From Tubulanus polymorphus (taxonomy: Eukaryota > Nemertea > Palaeonemertea > Tubulaniformes > Tubulanidae), in the NCBI RefSeq assembly GCF_964204645.1, contig NC_134029.1:24136450-24200449 (forward strand): DNA of 64,000 nt, read 5' to 3'. Each line of letters opens with the position of its first letter. Position 1 is the stretch's first letter. The position numbers and the translations under genes are program-made. The notes under the pieces were generated by a model. That model ran no database searches. It was given only the letters and a program-made list of their open reading frames with translations, and had not been told where the DNA came from. Positions 12,059-22,941 of this stretch are shown here, piece after piece.

Positions 12059-13260
12059 TTCGGCTCCGGCTTTGTGATCCCGTTCAGGAGGATCCCGTTT
12101 ACTGGAGAATGTGTTATACTTGCTGTTAGCAATGGTGACTGTTTAATATCGGATCCGCAACTCTGAAAATTCGCTAAATTCGCTTCGGAAAATTATTTAG
12201 AAAATGACGAATCTTTCGATTAATGAGTTTCTGTGGACTTTGTAGGAACTGTGCTCGGGTGGTCCCAGCCGCTGAGTGGTCATCGGCTCGGGCGTCGAGA
12301 AAGATGCAAACTAATCATTTAGATGACACGAAATGACGACATTAAATACTCGTGTCAAATTTATTTGCAGTCAGTTTTAGATATATTTCCATAAAGAAAA
12401 GAATTTTTCATCCGCAGATCTAGAAAGAAAATGTCTTTTTCTAAACTAAGTTTAGATTAGTATTCAAGTCTACTGGTCAAAATGTGTGAATGTAGTTTGT
12501 GAGAACCACGGATTCCTGAAAAAGTTTACTTTTGGTATTAGTTGCGGTTTGATAAGAATGAAATACGTTGCTTTCATTAATCCGAAGCGAGATATGATGA
12601 TTCGCCAGTTCACGCCCCTAACTAGAATGATTAGTATTTTAGTTTGTCGTGACCTATCAGCTCCGAGACTTCTCGTGGCATATACCGCGAACTATTTGAG
12701 TAATGACGTCAGTGAGAAGTGAAATTAAATTCTTATATTTATTAAAATGCATTCTATAGCTATCAATACATTTTTTGTCATTCAAATTATTTTTTTGCGT
12801 CCTCTACCTTTTTTGTATCTACATTTTTGAATAGTTTTGAATTCATTTGTTATTTCACAATTTATTATTCACTGCTGACCTACAATATGTCAGCGCCCAT
12901 GACCAAAAAATTTTGAATAAATGCATGAAACGTGTGCCTTCCTTCCTGCTTTTCTGATCAGCTTACCACGAAGAGCTTAATATATAGAAAGGGAAGTTCA
13001 TATCTGCAAATTCATTTTAGATAAGAAACAAGGTTCGTAACTGACACCCCATACCCTGCAGCCGTGCAGGAAAGTCAGACAATAAGTCAAGAGTCAAACT
13101 GCACCTTCTCTCTCCTCCGTCTCTCTCCGGGGCCCTCTTCATTTTCAATTCTCTCCAAATGCTCTACTCTGTACTATTAATATACTTCGAACATCATGCT
13201 GGTTTTTCCTTTCTTATCTTATATCATACGCAATTTGTAATTGTGGTAATTTCATTTCAG
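12059..13260. promoter_or_regulatory. Divergent promoter region of ABHD17 and C9orf85-like gene
   Basis: About 1.2 kb between the two start codons. An acceptor (catttcag) sits directly before the C9orf85-like ATG at 13261, so its 5' UTR is spliced and an upstream non-coding exon lies somewhere in this stretch. No protein exon is recognised. Confidence 0.45.
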
Positions 13261-14417
13261 ATGAGTTCGCAGAAAGGAAACTCGAAAAGAACGCGTGGAC
13301 AGAAATATCAGAATAAATCAGCGTTTAAAAATAACCTACACGATACGAGTAAAATGACTAAATTATTGAATGAACTCGCTGTAACGGGAGTGTGCAAACA
13401 CTGCAGTGAAATCATTGACTGGAAAATCAAATATAAGAAATACAAACCACTGACGCAAGCTAAAAAATGGTATTCATTATTTAATGACCCAATTTCATGG
13501 TTATGTTTGACTTATTTACATAAAAATTAGCTCATTTCTGATCGTTTAATTAGTAGAGTAAAATGTTGGTTTTAATGTAACATGACCAATAACCAAATCC
13601 AGTTCCACAGTAGCTTGATCTAATTCCGCAGTAACTGAACTGAATCCAAATACTGTATAACCAGGTCCATTTACTGTTGAACTGGATCCAGATGTCTTTC
13701 TTTGTTGTGAATTTGAACAAGTGTAAATTTTGTCTAATTGCGTCTTTTGCTATTTCCAGTACTAAGTGTTTACAAAAGACTGTGAAGAAAGCTTATTACA
13801 TCATCTGTGAACCGTGTGCTAAAAAACATGAAGTTTGCGCGAAATGTGGCAAGAATGAAGAAATAGTTCAAGAGTAAGTTACAAATATCTGTCTGCAGTG
13901 ATTGTTATGGATGTGTTCAGTTTGACTAAACGATGATGATACTTTTTTCAGACCGCTGCCGTCAGAAGCTGAAGAAGCAAGAATGCAATCACAGTTTGAG
14001 CAAGAATTGAAACTTTTACCCGAACGAAAACGAAGTAAGTTGAAGATATCGAAGCTGCTTTGTAGGTTAATTCTAAAGGGTCGCGATGATTCTAGTTGAT
14101 ACCTAATTTAGATGTAATAATGGCTTCAGGCAAATTATAATTAATGTTTTGTAGAGACGTTTTTGAGACTTCAGGCAAGTGGTAAATTGACTGGTGAAAA
14201 TCTTAAAACAACGGAACAAGAAAATACAGATTTGTGTCAGTCTTCAGATTCATCAGACGAGGATGAAAATAGTGATGATAGAATTGAACAGTCAATATGT
14301 GAAGCGGAAAATGTGATCGTTGAAGGGCAAGAGACTTTTAATGGGGGAGAGCCTATTAGTGGTGGGCAGGGGGCAGAGACTGTCTGTGGGAGAGGGGCAG
14401 ACACTGTTAGTGAATGA
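13261..14417 (+). CDS. C9orf85-like zinc-ribbon protein
   Basis: Homologue of human C9orf85, a conserved protein of unknown function. Four exons, 13261-13469, 13760-13873, 13952-14034 and 14155-14417, encode 222 aa. The N-terminus MSSQKGN..R..QK.QN matches the family. The core has paired CxxC motifs: CKHC, then KCL across the exon 1/2 junction, then CEPC and CAKCGK, consistent with a treble-clef or zinc-ribbon fold. The block LQKTVKKAYYIICEPC is the strongest family match. The last exon encodes an acidic Ser/Asp/Glu-rich tail and a Gly-rich end with little conservation expected. An alternative 3' exon after the acceptor at about 14457 would end in SEDD and cannot be excluded. Family function is not established, so none is claimed. 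Confidence 0.85.
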
Positions 14418-15131
14418 ATTATATATACATAAATCATTACAACTCAATGTTTTTTTAGTTCCTCTGGTTTGTGGTGATGCAGTCCTAATGGAGTCCGAGG
14501 ATGATTAAAAAGTCAATTCATCTCTGGTAATCAGTAGCTATATAGAATCATGTCACAGACCACAATGAGGAAAGGATGGATCGTTTTTGCCGCCATCATC
14601 AAAACATGAACACAACTTATAGAAATGATTATCAGGTGTTTTATTCTTCTAAAAGCAGCCAGTATGACATAATACATGATGTAGCAATGTCAATCAATTC
14701 ATTTGGTAATTATACATTTACTAATTAACTAAATTACAGACAGTTATATACAGTAGACTTACAGACACAATATTCTTATTATCAACAACATTTTCAACCA
14801 AACGTTAAAAATCTGGTAAGGTCCAATTTGACTTCATAGAAACTGTTTTAAATATCATCCAACAACAACTGATAAAAGTGAACTTACTCTCTGGCTCACT
14901 GCAGAAATTCTGATCTCGCAATCAGTTAGTTCTTTCACATTTCCTGATTGATTGTAGGACTAGACTTAACTCGACTTCGACAGTCAATGGAGATTAGGTC
15001 TTTAAAGCCTCGGAAATAATCATCCAAACTGTCATTATGAGCGGAAACTGGTACACTGGTTTCTGAAGCGCGGGTTTTAGAATACGGATTCATGATATAA
15101 ATATATGTCCTATTTATTATTTTAACAGTTT
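14418..15131. other. Convergent 3' ends of C9orf85-like gene and TIMM44
   Basis: About 700 bp of AT-rich DNA between the two stop codons, expected to hold both 3' UTRs. No other gene is recognised. Confidence 0.6.
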
Positions 15132-18100
15132 TCACAGCCATTGTACACTAGAACTAGCGGATATATCCATCAATCTCCAGGCAGCCCTCGGGTCTAATTC
15201 TGTCTGATCTCTACACAAAGCCCAAACATACAACACTTTCTGGATTTGTTCCTAAAAACGAAATCAAAATTTATTGAAAAGCGCGTTCATTTCGGTGACT
15301 TGAGAGAAGATTGGTTGTTGAGAATCACTTACCGGATCACCTTCGATTACTTTCCCTTCTTTATTGCGAATGACCATGATTTGCTGCGCGTTAAAACTGA
15401 TCACCAGAACGGGACCTTGTTCCATCATTTTACCAGCAGCGAGCTGAAACATAACGCTGAAAACATGGATGACACTGAGACAGGAAGAGAGAGCGCAATG
15501 AGTGACGTGAAACTTACATCTATATTACTAATATCCAATACTCTAGATCCTATTGTGTAATTAGATGCTTGAACTTGTTTGATAGGAGTCGATAGTACGT
15601 TGAACGTCTGAAACGGTGATAGCAAAATAATTACATTTGATCCGCGATAGATTATTATCTATTATCATGCCAGAGATCTACTTACCGCTTCACTGCACCA
15701 GTCCTTTAATATCTCCAAGTCTCCCCTCACTAAACTCTACAAACAGTAAAACAAAGTCATGATCTCGATTCCACCAGGAGCTGAAATTCTATTTCAATAT
15801 TTCCTCCCAACTCACCTCCAACACATTCGGTATTATATCTAATTCACAATCTTTCAGAAACATTTCTTTATCGAATGTCGGATCCATTTTGACGATTTCA
15901 GTGAGCACTTCGGACATCTCAGTCTTAGAGAACATTCCACCTGAAATAATTCATCATCATACATTGATATTTAATTACATAAATCCCAGGAACCACAACA
16001 ACAGCTAAATGAGTTCCTTATCTATCAACTTTCAACTGAATTTGTAGGCACCAGAATCCATACATTATCACACGAACAGTAAATACATATCAAAATCATT
16101 ATTCTATTCGGTGATTGAGGTAAAGTCTAATTGATTAATTCAACAGGAAAGTTCATTCGACACTAACTGAAATGTGGATGGAATCGAATGCGAGAAGTTC
16201 GTATCAACACCTGGTGGATATTGTCTGTTACCGCAGTAACATTGGGAAGGTTTGTTCTCCGTGTGGATAACTTACCGAATAAATCAGAAACTTTATCAGT
16301 GAAAGACCGAGTGAATCGCACTATTAAATGATCACTTTCATCGTACTTTGTTTTTAAATCAAACACCTCTGAAAATGGATATCACAAGAAATAAATATCT
16401 CTTTTTAATAACGTTTTAAATGCGCAGCTCACGAGACCTAGAATTCACTCAACTTACTGTGAACATATGGATTGTTATCCTTGAAATTCTGCCAACTTTG
16501 AAAGAATTTTGAATCTTTATGCATCACCATACCGGTAGCTTCACTGTCAGAAAAACAATAAACGATATAAATCATGAAGACAAACGGCTACTGCTGCTGG
16601 TTTCATAAACTTACGTATTCACTTCTACTGGTTTTATTTCCTCTCCTTCTAAAACTTCTTTTCGTTTTCTCAGAACGACTAAAACATAAAAAGATGATCA
16701 ACATGGTTTGTGCTGATGGGATTCATCGTCACGTCAGGGACTACTTTCACGTACCAGGAGGTTTATAAACTCTTCCTCTTTTTAACGTTGTTTCATCAAT
16801 TTCTTCTTTTATTCCTTTTACTCCCTACAGAAAATACATGTATAACACAATCATAAACAATGAGATGAGATCTGAAGCAGGGTGGATCTACAGTCTGGAC
16901 CCGTGAGATCTGAAGCAGGGTGGATCTACAGTCTGGACCCCTGAGATCTGAAGCAGGGTGGATCTACAGTCTGGACCCCTGAGATCTGAAGCAGGGTGGA
17001 TCTACAGTCTGGACCCCTGAGATCTGAAGCAGGGTGGATCTACAGTCTGGACCCGTGAGATCTGAAGCAGGGTGGATCTACAGTCTGGACCCCTGAGATC
17101 TGAAGCAGGGTGGATCTACAGTCTGGACCCCTGAGATCTGAAGCAGGGTGGATCTACAGTCTGGACCTGTGCCTTATTTTCTCTAGTTCTACTCACATCG
17201 CTGACGGTTTTAAAAGCTCCACTTTGAGTGATACGTTCTCCAGTTTTACCGATAGACTCCGCGGCCTTGGTCGCTGTTTTACCCAAATCTTGACCAATTT
17301 CTAAACCTTTCTTCGCAAATTCAGACTTTTGAACCTCTTCTAATTGCTTAAAGAAATAATGCAATCATTCGTTTCTAAAAAGTAATCATCGATGATATAA
17401 AATTGATTTCTCAGGATTCAGTTCTGCAATGATCTTTACCTCACTGAGTTTATCTTTAAAAACACCGACTTTTTCTTTAAAAATCGCAGAACTTTTCATC
17501 GTATCGGATTCCATTTTATCCTTGAATTAAAAATCAATCATTGTTTTAATCAAACACTGAATATTCTAAAACGTAATTCACTGATTTTCAACTCACATAT
17601 TTTTCTCGCACTTCTTTCAAAGCGTCCGATTGTTCTAATTTCTCGGCTTCCTCTCGGAATTTTTTCAAACTTTCCTAAAAAATGAATTCAATGAAAACAG
17701 TGAACGTCAGATTGTTTTTTTTTAAGAAAATTTGAGCATCTTTTTTTGCAAGAAGATTTTCACCTTCATTTCTTTATTCTTGTTGAATTCCTGTTTGATA
17801 TTGTCCAGTAAACCCTTAATGAAACCTTTTCTTTGTTCTTGTTGTGACATGTATCGAACCTACAACAAAAATAAACATGAGAAACTTTTATCTGATGCTG
17901 CCAGAGAGAGAGAGAGAAAGAGCATCTCAATATTTTTTTTACAGCAGAGGGACTCTCATCTACTCGAATTGCTTGTTATGTTTACCTGATACAATCGCAA
18001 GTTCCGATGTTGTTTTTGTGGTATAGCTGAAACGTGTCCATCGTGTGAACTAATGTTGGTTGCCGATGATAAATGATGCGTAGAACGAGCTGCCGCAGTT

Positions 18101-18336
18101 AAATGCTGAATGAAAGGTAGTTGCGTAATTAAAAATTGGTTGGGATTTGATTGAATGTCATTATTTCAGATTCATTGTGAAATGAATGAAACGTTATGTG
18201 GTGGTAAAAATCTAGAGCTTTATTATTTACTGACAGCGAGAACAGATTTTACCTGACGATGATAGTTAGAAGGAATTCTACAACTTAAATATAGGACGGC
18301 ACGCTGTACCGGCGGCCTACAGGTGGAAGACGCCAT
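15132..18336 (-). CDS. TIMM44: Mitochondrial import inner-membrane translocase subunit TIM44
   Basis: Peripheral inner-membrane subunit that recruits mtHsp70 to the TIM23 channel in the presequence import motor. Fifteen exons: 18253-18336, 17986-18105, 17764-17859, 17597-17674, 17440-17520, 17197-17346, 16755-16824, 16615-16678, 16458-16543, 16276-16368, 15816-15940, 15686-15736, 15518-15607, 15333-15443 and 15132-15251, total 472 aa (human 452). Seen in order: an Arg/Ser-rich presequence; RKGFIKGLLDNIKQEF; a Lys/Glu-rich helical region; then the Tim44 C-terminal domain with FSKTEMSEVLTEI, DIIPNVLE, LEILKDWCSEA, GPVLVISF, LYVWALCRDQ and AWRLMDISASS. The start at 18336 is in an AAAATGG context. 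An in-frame ATG at 18405 would add 23 residues and is less likely. A 38-bp minisatellite lies in intron 6. Confidence 0.94.
16867..17170. repeat. 38-bp minisatellite, eight copies, in TIMM44 intron
   Basis: Eight nearly identical head-to-tail copies begin with gagatctgaagcagggtgg at 16867, 16905, 16943, 16981, 17019, 17057, 17095 and 17133. Copies differ mainly at the final 'cccct'/'cccgt' position. The array sits between the exons at 16755-16824 and 17197-17346 and does not touch a splice site. Confidence 0.95.
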
Positions 18337-18842
18337 TTTGTATTCAATTGCCAATGTATGTTTCGGAGCCACCCGACAGGCGCCTACCCAACTAATTCGA
18401 TTCAATTCTTAATTTATTGCGTCAAAGACATAACCAACACTTCAATTGTTATTGATGACGAAAATGAATGATCCGGATGAATGATTTCTCAGTGATCGGT
18501 CAGCAGTGCTCTTGGCCTGGTCCGGGTCCAGGTATCATCCAAAAAGAATCTTTAGAAATATAATTCTGGTTGAATAAGATATTTTTGAATTTTGTCGATA
18601 TATTATGCCAACTTTGGTTTTATAGGGTTATCAACCTTTGATGCAATAAATAAAAAAAGTCTATACCAAGGTGGCGCTAGCGGACGGACGAGCAATTATC
18701 AAATGGCAATTGGCAACTAGCAACTAGCAACTGGCATGTCCCATCAGGTCTTCCATACTGTCGCGTCGGGGGCAGCGACGCGCGGAGAATCCGCGAGTCC
18801 TCACTTCCGGTGTGGAGTCGTGACCCGCCATATTGAAATTTG
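18337..18842. promoter_or_regulatory. TIMM44 promoter region, possibly bidirectional
   Basis: A GC-richer stretch around 18740-18840, rich in CpG, precedes a good plus-strand splice donor (TTTG/GTAAGT at 18843). It lies about 500 bp upstream of the TIMM44 start on the other strand. This pattern suggests a shared promoter driving TIMM44 leftward and a second transcript rightward. Confidence 0.4.
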
Positions 18843-19201
18843 GTAAGTCTTGGAAGTTTTCCGGTTTTTTATCCTTGAATTATATCTATGTTTTAAGTTA
18901 ACAGTTCGGTATAAACCCCGGAGATGCAGGTACTAAACACCGTCTCTAAAACTGACCTGAGACCCGCCGCCAAACAATATTCAAAATCGTTTTTGAAGTA
19001 CGTCACGTGTGTCGTCACGGTTCGGTGGTCCGCACCTCGCCTTGCTTTCTGCTGTGTATGAGATGAGGGAGACATTATCAGAGTTATCCTACAATAATTA
19101 TTCAAACACACTGAGAACAAACTGTTGAATTAGTTACATGTGACACTAGCCAGCTTGTTAAAAACAAATATCAAAAGACAAATGCAATCAATCTGAAAAG
19201 C

Positions 19202-19416
19202 TAAGGCCCAGACACGGCGAACAGCGCCGCTTATTTTGAAACGACCAGCTGCTAGCGCCACCTTGCTATCATGTGCCCGTCGAAGAGCCGTGATTGGCTG
19301 TTTGATACGGCATTCGAGGTGACTGATCTCGTAGGCCGACTAAATCGCCGAAGGCCATTGCCTGGACACACTGGGCAATTTACCGACGAAATCGCCCAGT
19401 GTGTCCGGGCCTTTAG
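19202..19416. mobile_element. Inverted-repeat element with GGCCC(G/A)GACAC ends
   Basis: The left end (ctaaggcccagacacggcgaacagcgccg) is related to the inverse of the right end (cgcccagtgtgtccgggcctttag). An internal copy of the CCTGGACACACTGGGC word lies at about 19360. Roughly 215 bp, non-coding, with possible TA/TAA flanks. It falls within the proposed first intron of the transcript divergent from TIMM44. Confidence 0.45.
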
Positions 19417-19829
19417 TGATATTGTTGGAAGAGCGAGGTCTTCAACACACTAACAGTAACAACAGCCAGTGATGAATAAACTTAAACATTGTTATTGTTG
19501 TTTACAGATTACATTGTGGTGAATATTATTGTAATAATTAAAGTGACCTCCTTTTCTTATTGATACAGATACAAACAACAGATTTCATCAATCGATCCTT
19601 CCTTCAACGGTCTGAGTTCGAATCAGTTAAAAACAACAATATGAACAACTGCCTCCCTTCACTGGCTGTAACTGGGTTGAGATCTATTAATCATCTTTTA
19701 GAAAAGGTTTGTCTCTCATTCATTCAATCATGTAACTGATATCTGTGAATAGTCTCTACAATCAACAGATACCACATTGAAATCTAATATTCTTTATTTC
19801 AGTTATAGTCAAGAGCAACACTGTAGGAG

Positions 19830-20145
19830 CATCAGAGCAGGAGTATCATAGGAGCAGCAGGAGTATTTTAGGAGCAGCAGAGCAGGAGTATCGTAGGAGC
19901 AGCAACGCTGTAGGTGCAGCAGAGCAGGAGTATCTTAGGAGCATCAGAGCAGGAGTATCATAGGAGCAGCAGGAGTATCGTAGGAGCAGCAGGAGTATCT
20001 TAGGAGCAGCAGAGCAGGAGTATCATAGGAGCAGCAACGCTGTTGGTGCAGCAGAGCAGGAGTATCTTAGGAGCATCAGAGCAGGAGTATCTTAGGAGCA
20101 GCAGGAGTATTGTAGGAGCAGCAGGAGGGACCCAGCAGGAGCAGC
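19830..20145. repeat. Minisatellite of GGAGCAGCAG/GGAGTATC(T/A)TAGG words
   Basis: Irregular tandem arrangement of 'aggagcagcaggagtatcttaggagcagcag' modules with CATCAGAGCAGG and AGCAACGCTGT variants, about 315 bp. Higher-order repetition is visible: an AACGCTGT..GTGCAGCAGAGCAGG block recurs at about 19905 and 20036. Confidence 0.9.
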
Positions 20146-20179
20146 TGAATGAATCACAGAAGAGACAAGATAAGTAGTT

Positions 20180-21605
20180 TTAGAATTATGTCTTCATTCA
20201 TACCACTTATTGATGGAGGAGTTGAAGATGTTCAGGATCAGAATTCAGTTTATCTCCTAACAGACTAAAACAAAATGTAGAATCATTATAAACGGTTATT
20301 GAATTTGTCTCCAGCAAGTATCTGTATCCATCTTCAGCTCACTTCACACACTGCTGTAGATCAGAGTTCCTTACAGCGACCACTGAATCAACCTAATCAT
20401 TACAACTGAAATAATGATAACAGATTCTATTTATGAATACATATGAAGCACATCTGAAACCAAAGTGATAGAAAAAGAGAAAGTTGTAAAATGTTTTCTG
20501 ACGCAGTCTGATTTGTGTCAGATTGTAACTGTAGAAGTTTCACTCATTGTTTCAGTCTAATAGAGATATAACTGATGTACATGTAACACTGACTGTGTAA
20601 CACTGCAGTCATTAGTTCACTTATTCCTCCTCAGTTGGAAGAATGTTTCTTCTCTCATCTTCATTAGCGATAAGAATCATTGCCATCCGTGTAACTACAA
20701 CATCGTAACATTTCTACTCATCTAATCATAGAGGGAATGAGTTGTATGAGGTTTGGGTATGGAATGAGGCAGGGTATGGTGTAGTTGACTGTTAGGGTAG
20801 GATATGATAATGTGATAAGGTAAGGTCGGTTGGATGATGCAGGGTTATTTGATGTGGTTGGATTCGATGATGAGTTTAATATGGAACTGTTTGGGGGTAA
20901 GTGATGTATGTGGTAGTGTACGGTGTGTATGTTCGGAGGGTGTATGATAACGGATTGAAAGGTTGCTGGTAGAGGGCGGTACAGTAGCATCCTCACTCAC
21001 CAGGGCTTGGGTTGCTTCCTGCTGTCGCTCACGTCGACACAAACGCTGACCGCAACTCATCTTCCCCCGGCAGGGATTCGAACCTGATGGCATCGAGATT
21101 GCCACATTAGACCGAGTGCGCAGGTACAAGCGTGCAGCTTAGATGATGTCATTATCAGCCAATCAGATATCCCATTTTATTTTAGCCCGGGTTTTACCAT
21201 TTATAGTTCTTCCGTGAAATTTACCTCAGTGATTATACAACGAGCAATCTAAGTAAGTTTTCACGCGGCAAAGCTGCGCATGCACCTGCGCACCCGGTCT
21301 AGTGTGGCAGGAGTTCGATGCCATCATGTTGGAACCCCTGCCGAGGGAGGATGACCACAACTTTATTTATCGGTTGGAATACGAGGAATTATTCAGCCAA
21401 TGAAAGCGGAGTAATTATCAGATGTGAGCTTCAGCGGAACGCAACCAGACCCTGGCGAGTGAGGATGTGTAGTAGTGATACCGGTATGGTTTGTGTAAGA
21501 TAGGGGAGGTTGTGTTGAGGATAGGGTAAGGCATGGTTAGATTGATATGAAAGTGTAAGTTTGGGTAATGTTGGGGGCAGGATGTTTGATGTTGTTGAGG
21601 TATAA
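20180..21605 (+). repeat. Left arm of a large inverted duplication
   Basis: The sequence from about 20180 rightward matches the reverse complement of about 25915 leftward. Examples: 'gatggaggagttgaagatgttcagg' here against its complement at about 25880; the CTCATCTTCATTAGCGA block at about 20660 against about 25440; and 'gttgctggtagagggcggtacag' at about 20962 against about 25130. The arm also carries a 480-bp foldback insertion (20988-21467) absent from the other arm. It is non-coding; open frames here are low-complexity. Confidence 0.85.
20988..21467. mobile_element. Foldback insertion with two inverted tRNA/SINE-like halves
   Basis: The ends are inverted copies: catcctcactcaccaggg at 20988 and ccctggcgagtgaggatg ending at 21467. 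Inside, 21060-21145 and 21264-21352 are also inverted copies of each other. The reverse strand of the left half reads GGTTCGAATCC, a perfect pol III B-box consensus, at 21074-21084; the matching site in the right half is decayed. Probably two SINE-related units inserted head-to-head, or one element made by inverted duplication. Confidence 0.55.
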
Positions 21606-21839
21606 GGGACCATTCATTAAGTACGTACGCAAAAAATATATGATGTTATTTCAAGGTCGTACCTTGTACTATATTACTGATGACCACACGTACACAATCA
21701 TTGATCATGTAGTATAAAAACATAAACACTTAGTAGTCTACTGGTCTGTTTTATTATAGTATAATTAAATTCTATTATTTGAGACTTTAGTTATCACACC
21801 ATAAAGCTTGCTCCTCTTGAAGGGATTTACTAGGATGCA

Positions 21840-21952
21840 GGGTCCAGTTCCACAGCTCTGAGTTAAGATTTGACTCTGGGTTGAAACATTGAAAATGAAC
21901 TAACTTTAACTCAGAGTTAACTCTAACTCACAACTGTGGAACTGGATCCAGT
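21840..21952. mobile_element. GTTCCACAG-family palindromic element, best copy
   Basis: The left arm (gtccagttccacagctctgagttaagattt) and right arm (gttaactctaactcacaactgtggaactggatcc) are inverted, around a centre reading 'cattgaaaatgaactaac'. Related partial copies are seen near 8589-8690, 13600-13690, 33325-33435, 50805-51115 and 61780-61905, and a tandem derivative at 11110-11370. About 115 bp, non-coding. Confidence 0.65.
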
Positions 21953-22127
21953 CTTTTAAACTGGGCAATGAATTCATTATATTGTTCCAGGCTCGTGGCT
22001 AAACTACTACCTACAGATGAGTAGCCAGGCTACTACAAAATTATACAGTAGAAATTAGACCACTTTGATTTTTGAAGTACGTACGCTTTGCGTAAATAGC
22101 TTTATACGCAGATCGTTCGCTTTTGTC

Positions 22128-22434
22128 GTTGAGGTCCTACCTAGGGGTTGAGGTCCTACCTAGGGGTTGAGGTCCTACCTAGGGGTTGAGGTCCTACCTA
22201 GGGGTTGAGGTCCTACCTAGGGGTTGAGGTCCTACCTAGGGGTTGAGGTCCTACCTGGGGGTTGAGGTCCTACCTAGGGGTTGAGGTCCTACCTGGGGGT
22301 TGAGGTCCTACCTAGGGGTTGAGGTCCTACCTAGGGGTTGAGGTCCTACCTAGGGGTTGAGGTCCTACCTAGGGGCTGAGGTCCTACCTAGGGGTTGAGG
22401 TCCTACCTAGGGGTTGAGGTCCTACCTAGGGGTT
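22128..22434. repeat. 19-bp minisatellite, ~16 copies
   Basis: Perfect or near-perfect repeats of gttgaggtcctacctaggg, with a few t-to-g or t-to-c variants. The array lies inside the 21606-22459 transposon, near its right terminal repeat. Confidence 0.95.
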
Positions 22435-22737
22435 GCATACGTACTTAATGAACAGTCCCTAAGGGTGAATTTATCCATGTTTTCACTAAGTAACGGGGTT
22501 TTTGCTGTGTTTTGAATGGGGCCACAGTAAAATGTTTTGAACAATAGTGAGTGATGCTCCTGGCGCTCCTTCACTCATCTATAGACAGTACTGAAGTATC
22601 TATCTCTATCAATACTGATGCATCATCTCCCCCCCCCACAACTTCTTTAGATAGTTTCTGTCTGATTCGTCGGGAAATGGTGATAGGACAGTACAGGGTC
22701 GTGAGGGGTGATGTTGGGGTAGGGTCATGCGATTCAG

Positions 22738-22941
22738 AGAAAGTGGACCGGTACAGAGTTGGAGTTGGGATACAGTACGAGCCCGTGTAGAAAGTGGACC
22801 GGTCCAGAGTTGGAGTTTGGATACAGTACGAGCCCGTGTAGAAAGTGGACCGGTCCAGAGTTGGAATTTGGATACAGTACGAGCCCGTGTAGAAAGTGGA
22901 CCGGTCCAGAGTTGGAGTTGGGATACAGTACAAGCCCGTGT
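22738..22941. repeat. 51-bp minisatellite, four copies
   Basis: Units start with agaaagtggaccggtccaga at 22738, 22789, 22840 and 22891. The unit length is a multiple of three and lacks stops in several frames, so it creates spurious repetitive reading frames on both strands. No gene is supported. Confidence 0.95.

Larger units (their letters stand above)
18740..20160 (+). ncRNA. Possible spliced transcript divergent from TIMM44
   Basis: Inferred exons: a CpG-rich first exon ending at 18842 (donor GTAAGT), 19569-19706 (acceptor tgatacag, donor GTTTGT) and one starting at 19803 (acceptor tttatttcag). Exon 2 has an ATG at 19641 opening a frame of only 23 codons: it starts MNNCLPSLAV and ends at the TAG after the next junction. 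The third exon runs into a GGAGCAGCAGGAGTATC minisatellite. The arrangement resembles a promoter-divergent long non-coding RNA, or a gene encoding one small peptide. There is no homology that I recognise, and the model rests only on splice signals. Confidence 0.25.
21606..22459. mobile_element. 854-bp TIR transposon with GGGACCATTCATTAAGTACG ends, TAA duplication
   Basis: The left end gggaccattcattaagtacg continues tacgc and is inverted at the right end as gcatacgtacttaatgaaca followed by gtccc. TAA flanks both sides (21603-21605 and 22460-22462), a TWA duplication as made by PIF/Harbinger transposases. There is no transposase. Inside lie a GTTCCACAG palindromic element (21840-21952), another GTACGTACGC word at about 22078 and a 19-bp minisatellite (22128-22434). 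It is thus a non-autonomous element with nested insertions. Confidence 0.7.

Noticed and set aside
12486-12722. 78-codon frame between ABHD17 and the C9orf85-like gene
   Set aside because: No homology recognised, no splice context, in a promoter region.
18337-18405. Upstream in-frame ATG for TIMM44
   Set aside because: The added residues do not improve the presequence and the downstream ATG has a better context, although it is not excluded.
22128-22434. CRISPR-like array
   Set aside because: Repeats are directly abutting with no unique spacers, and the DNA is from an animal nuclear genome.
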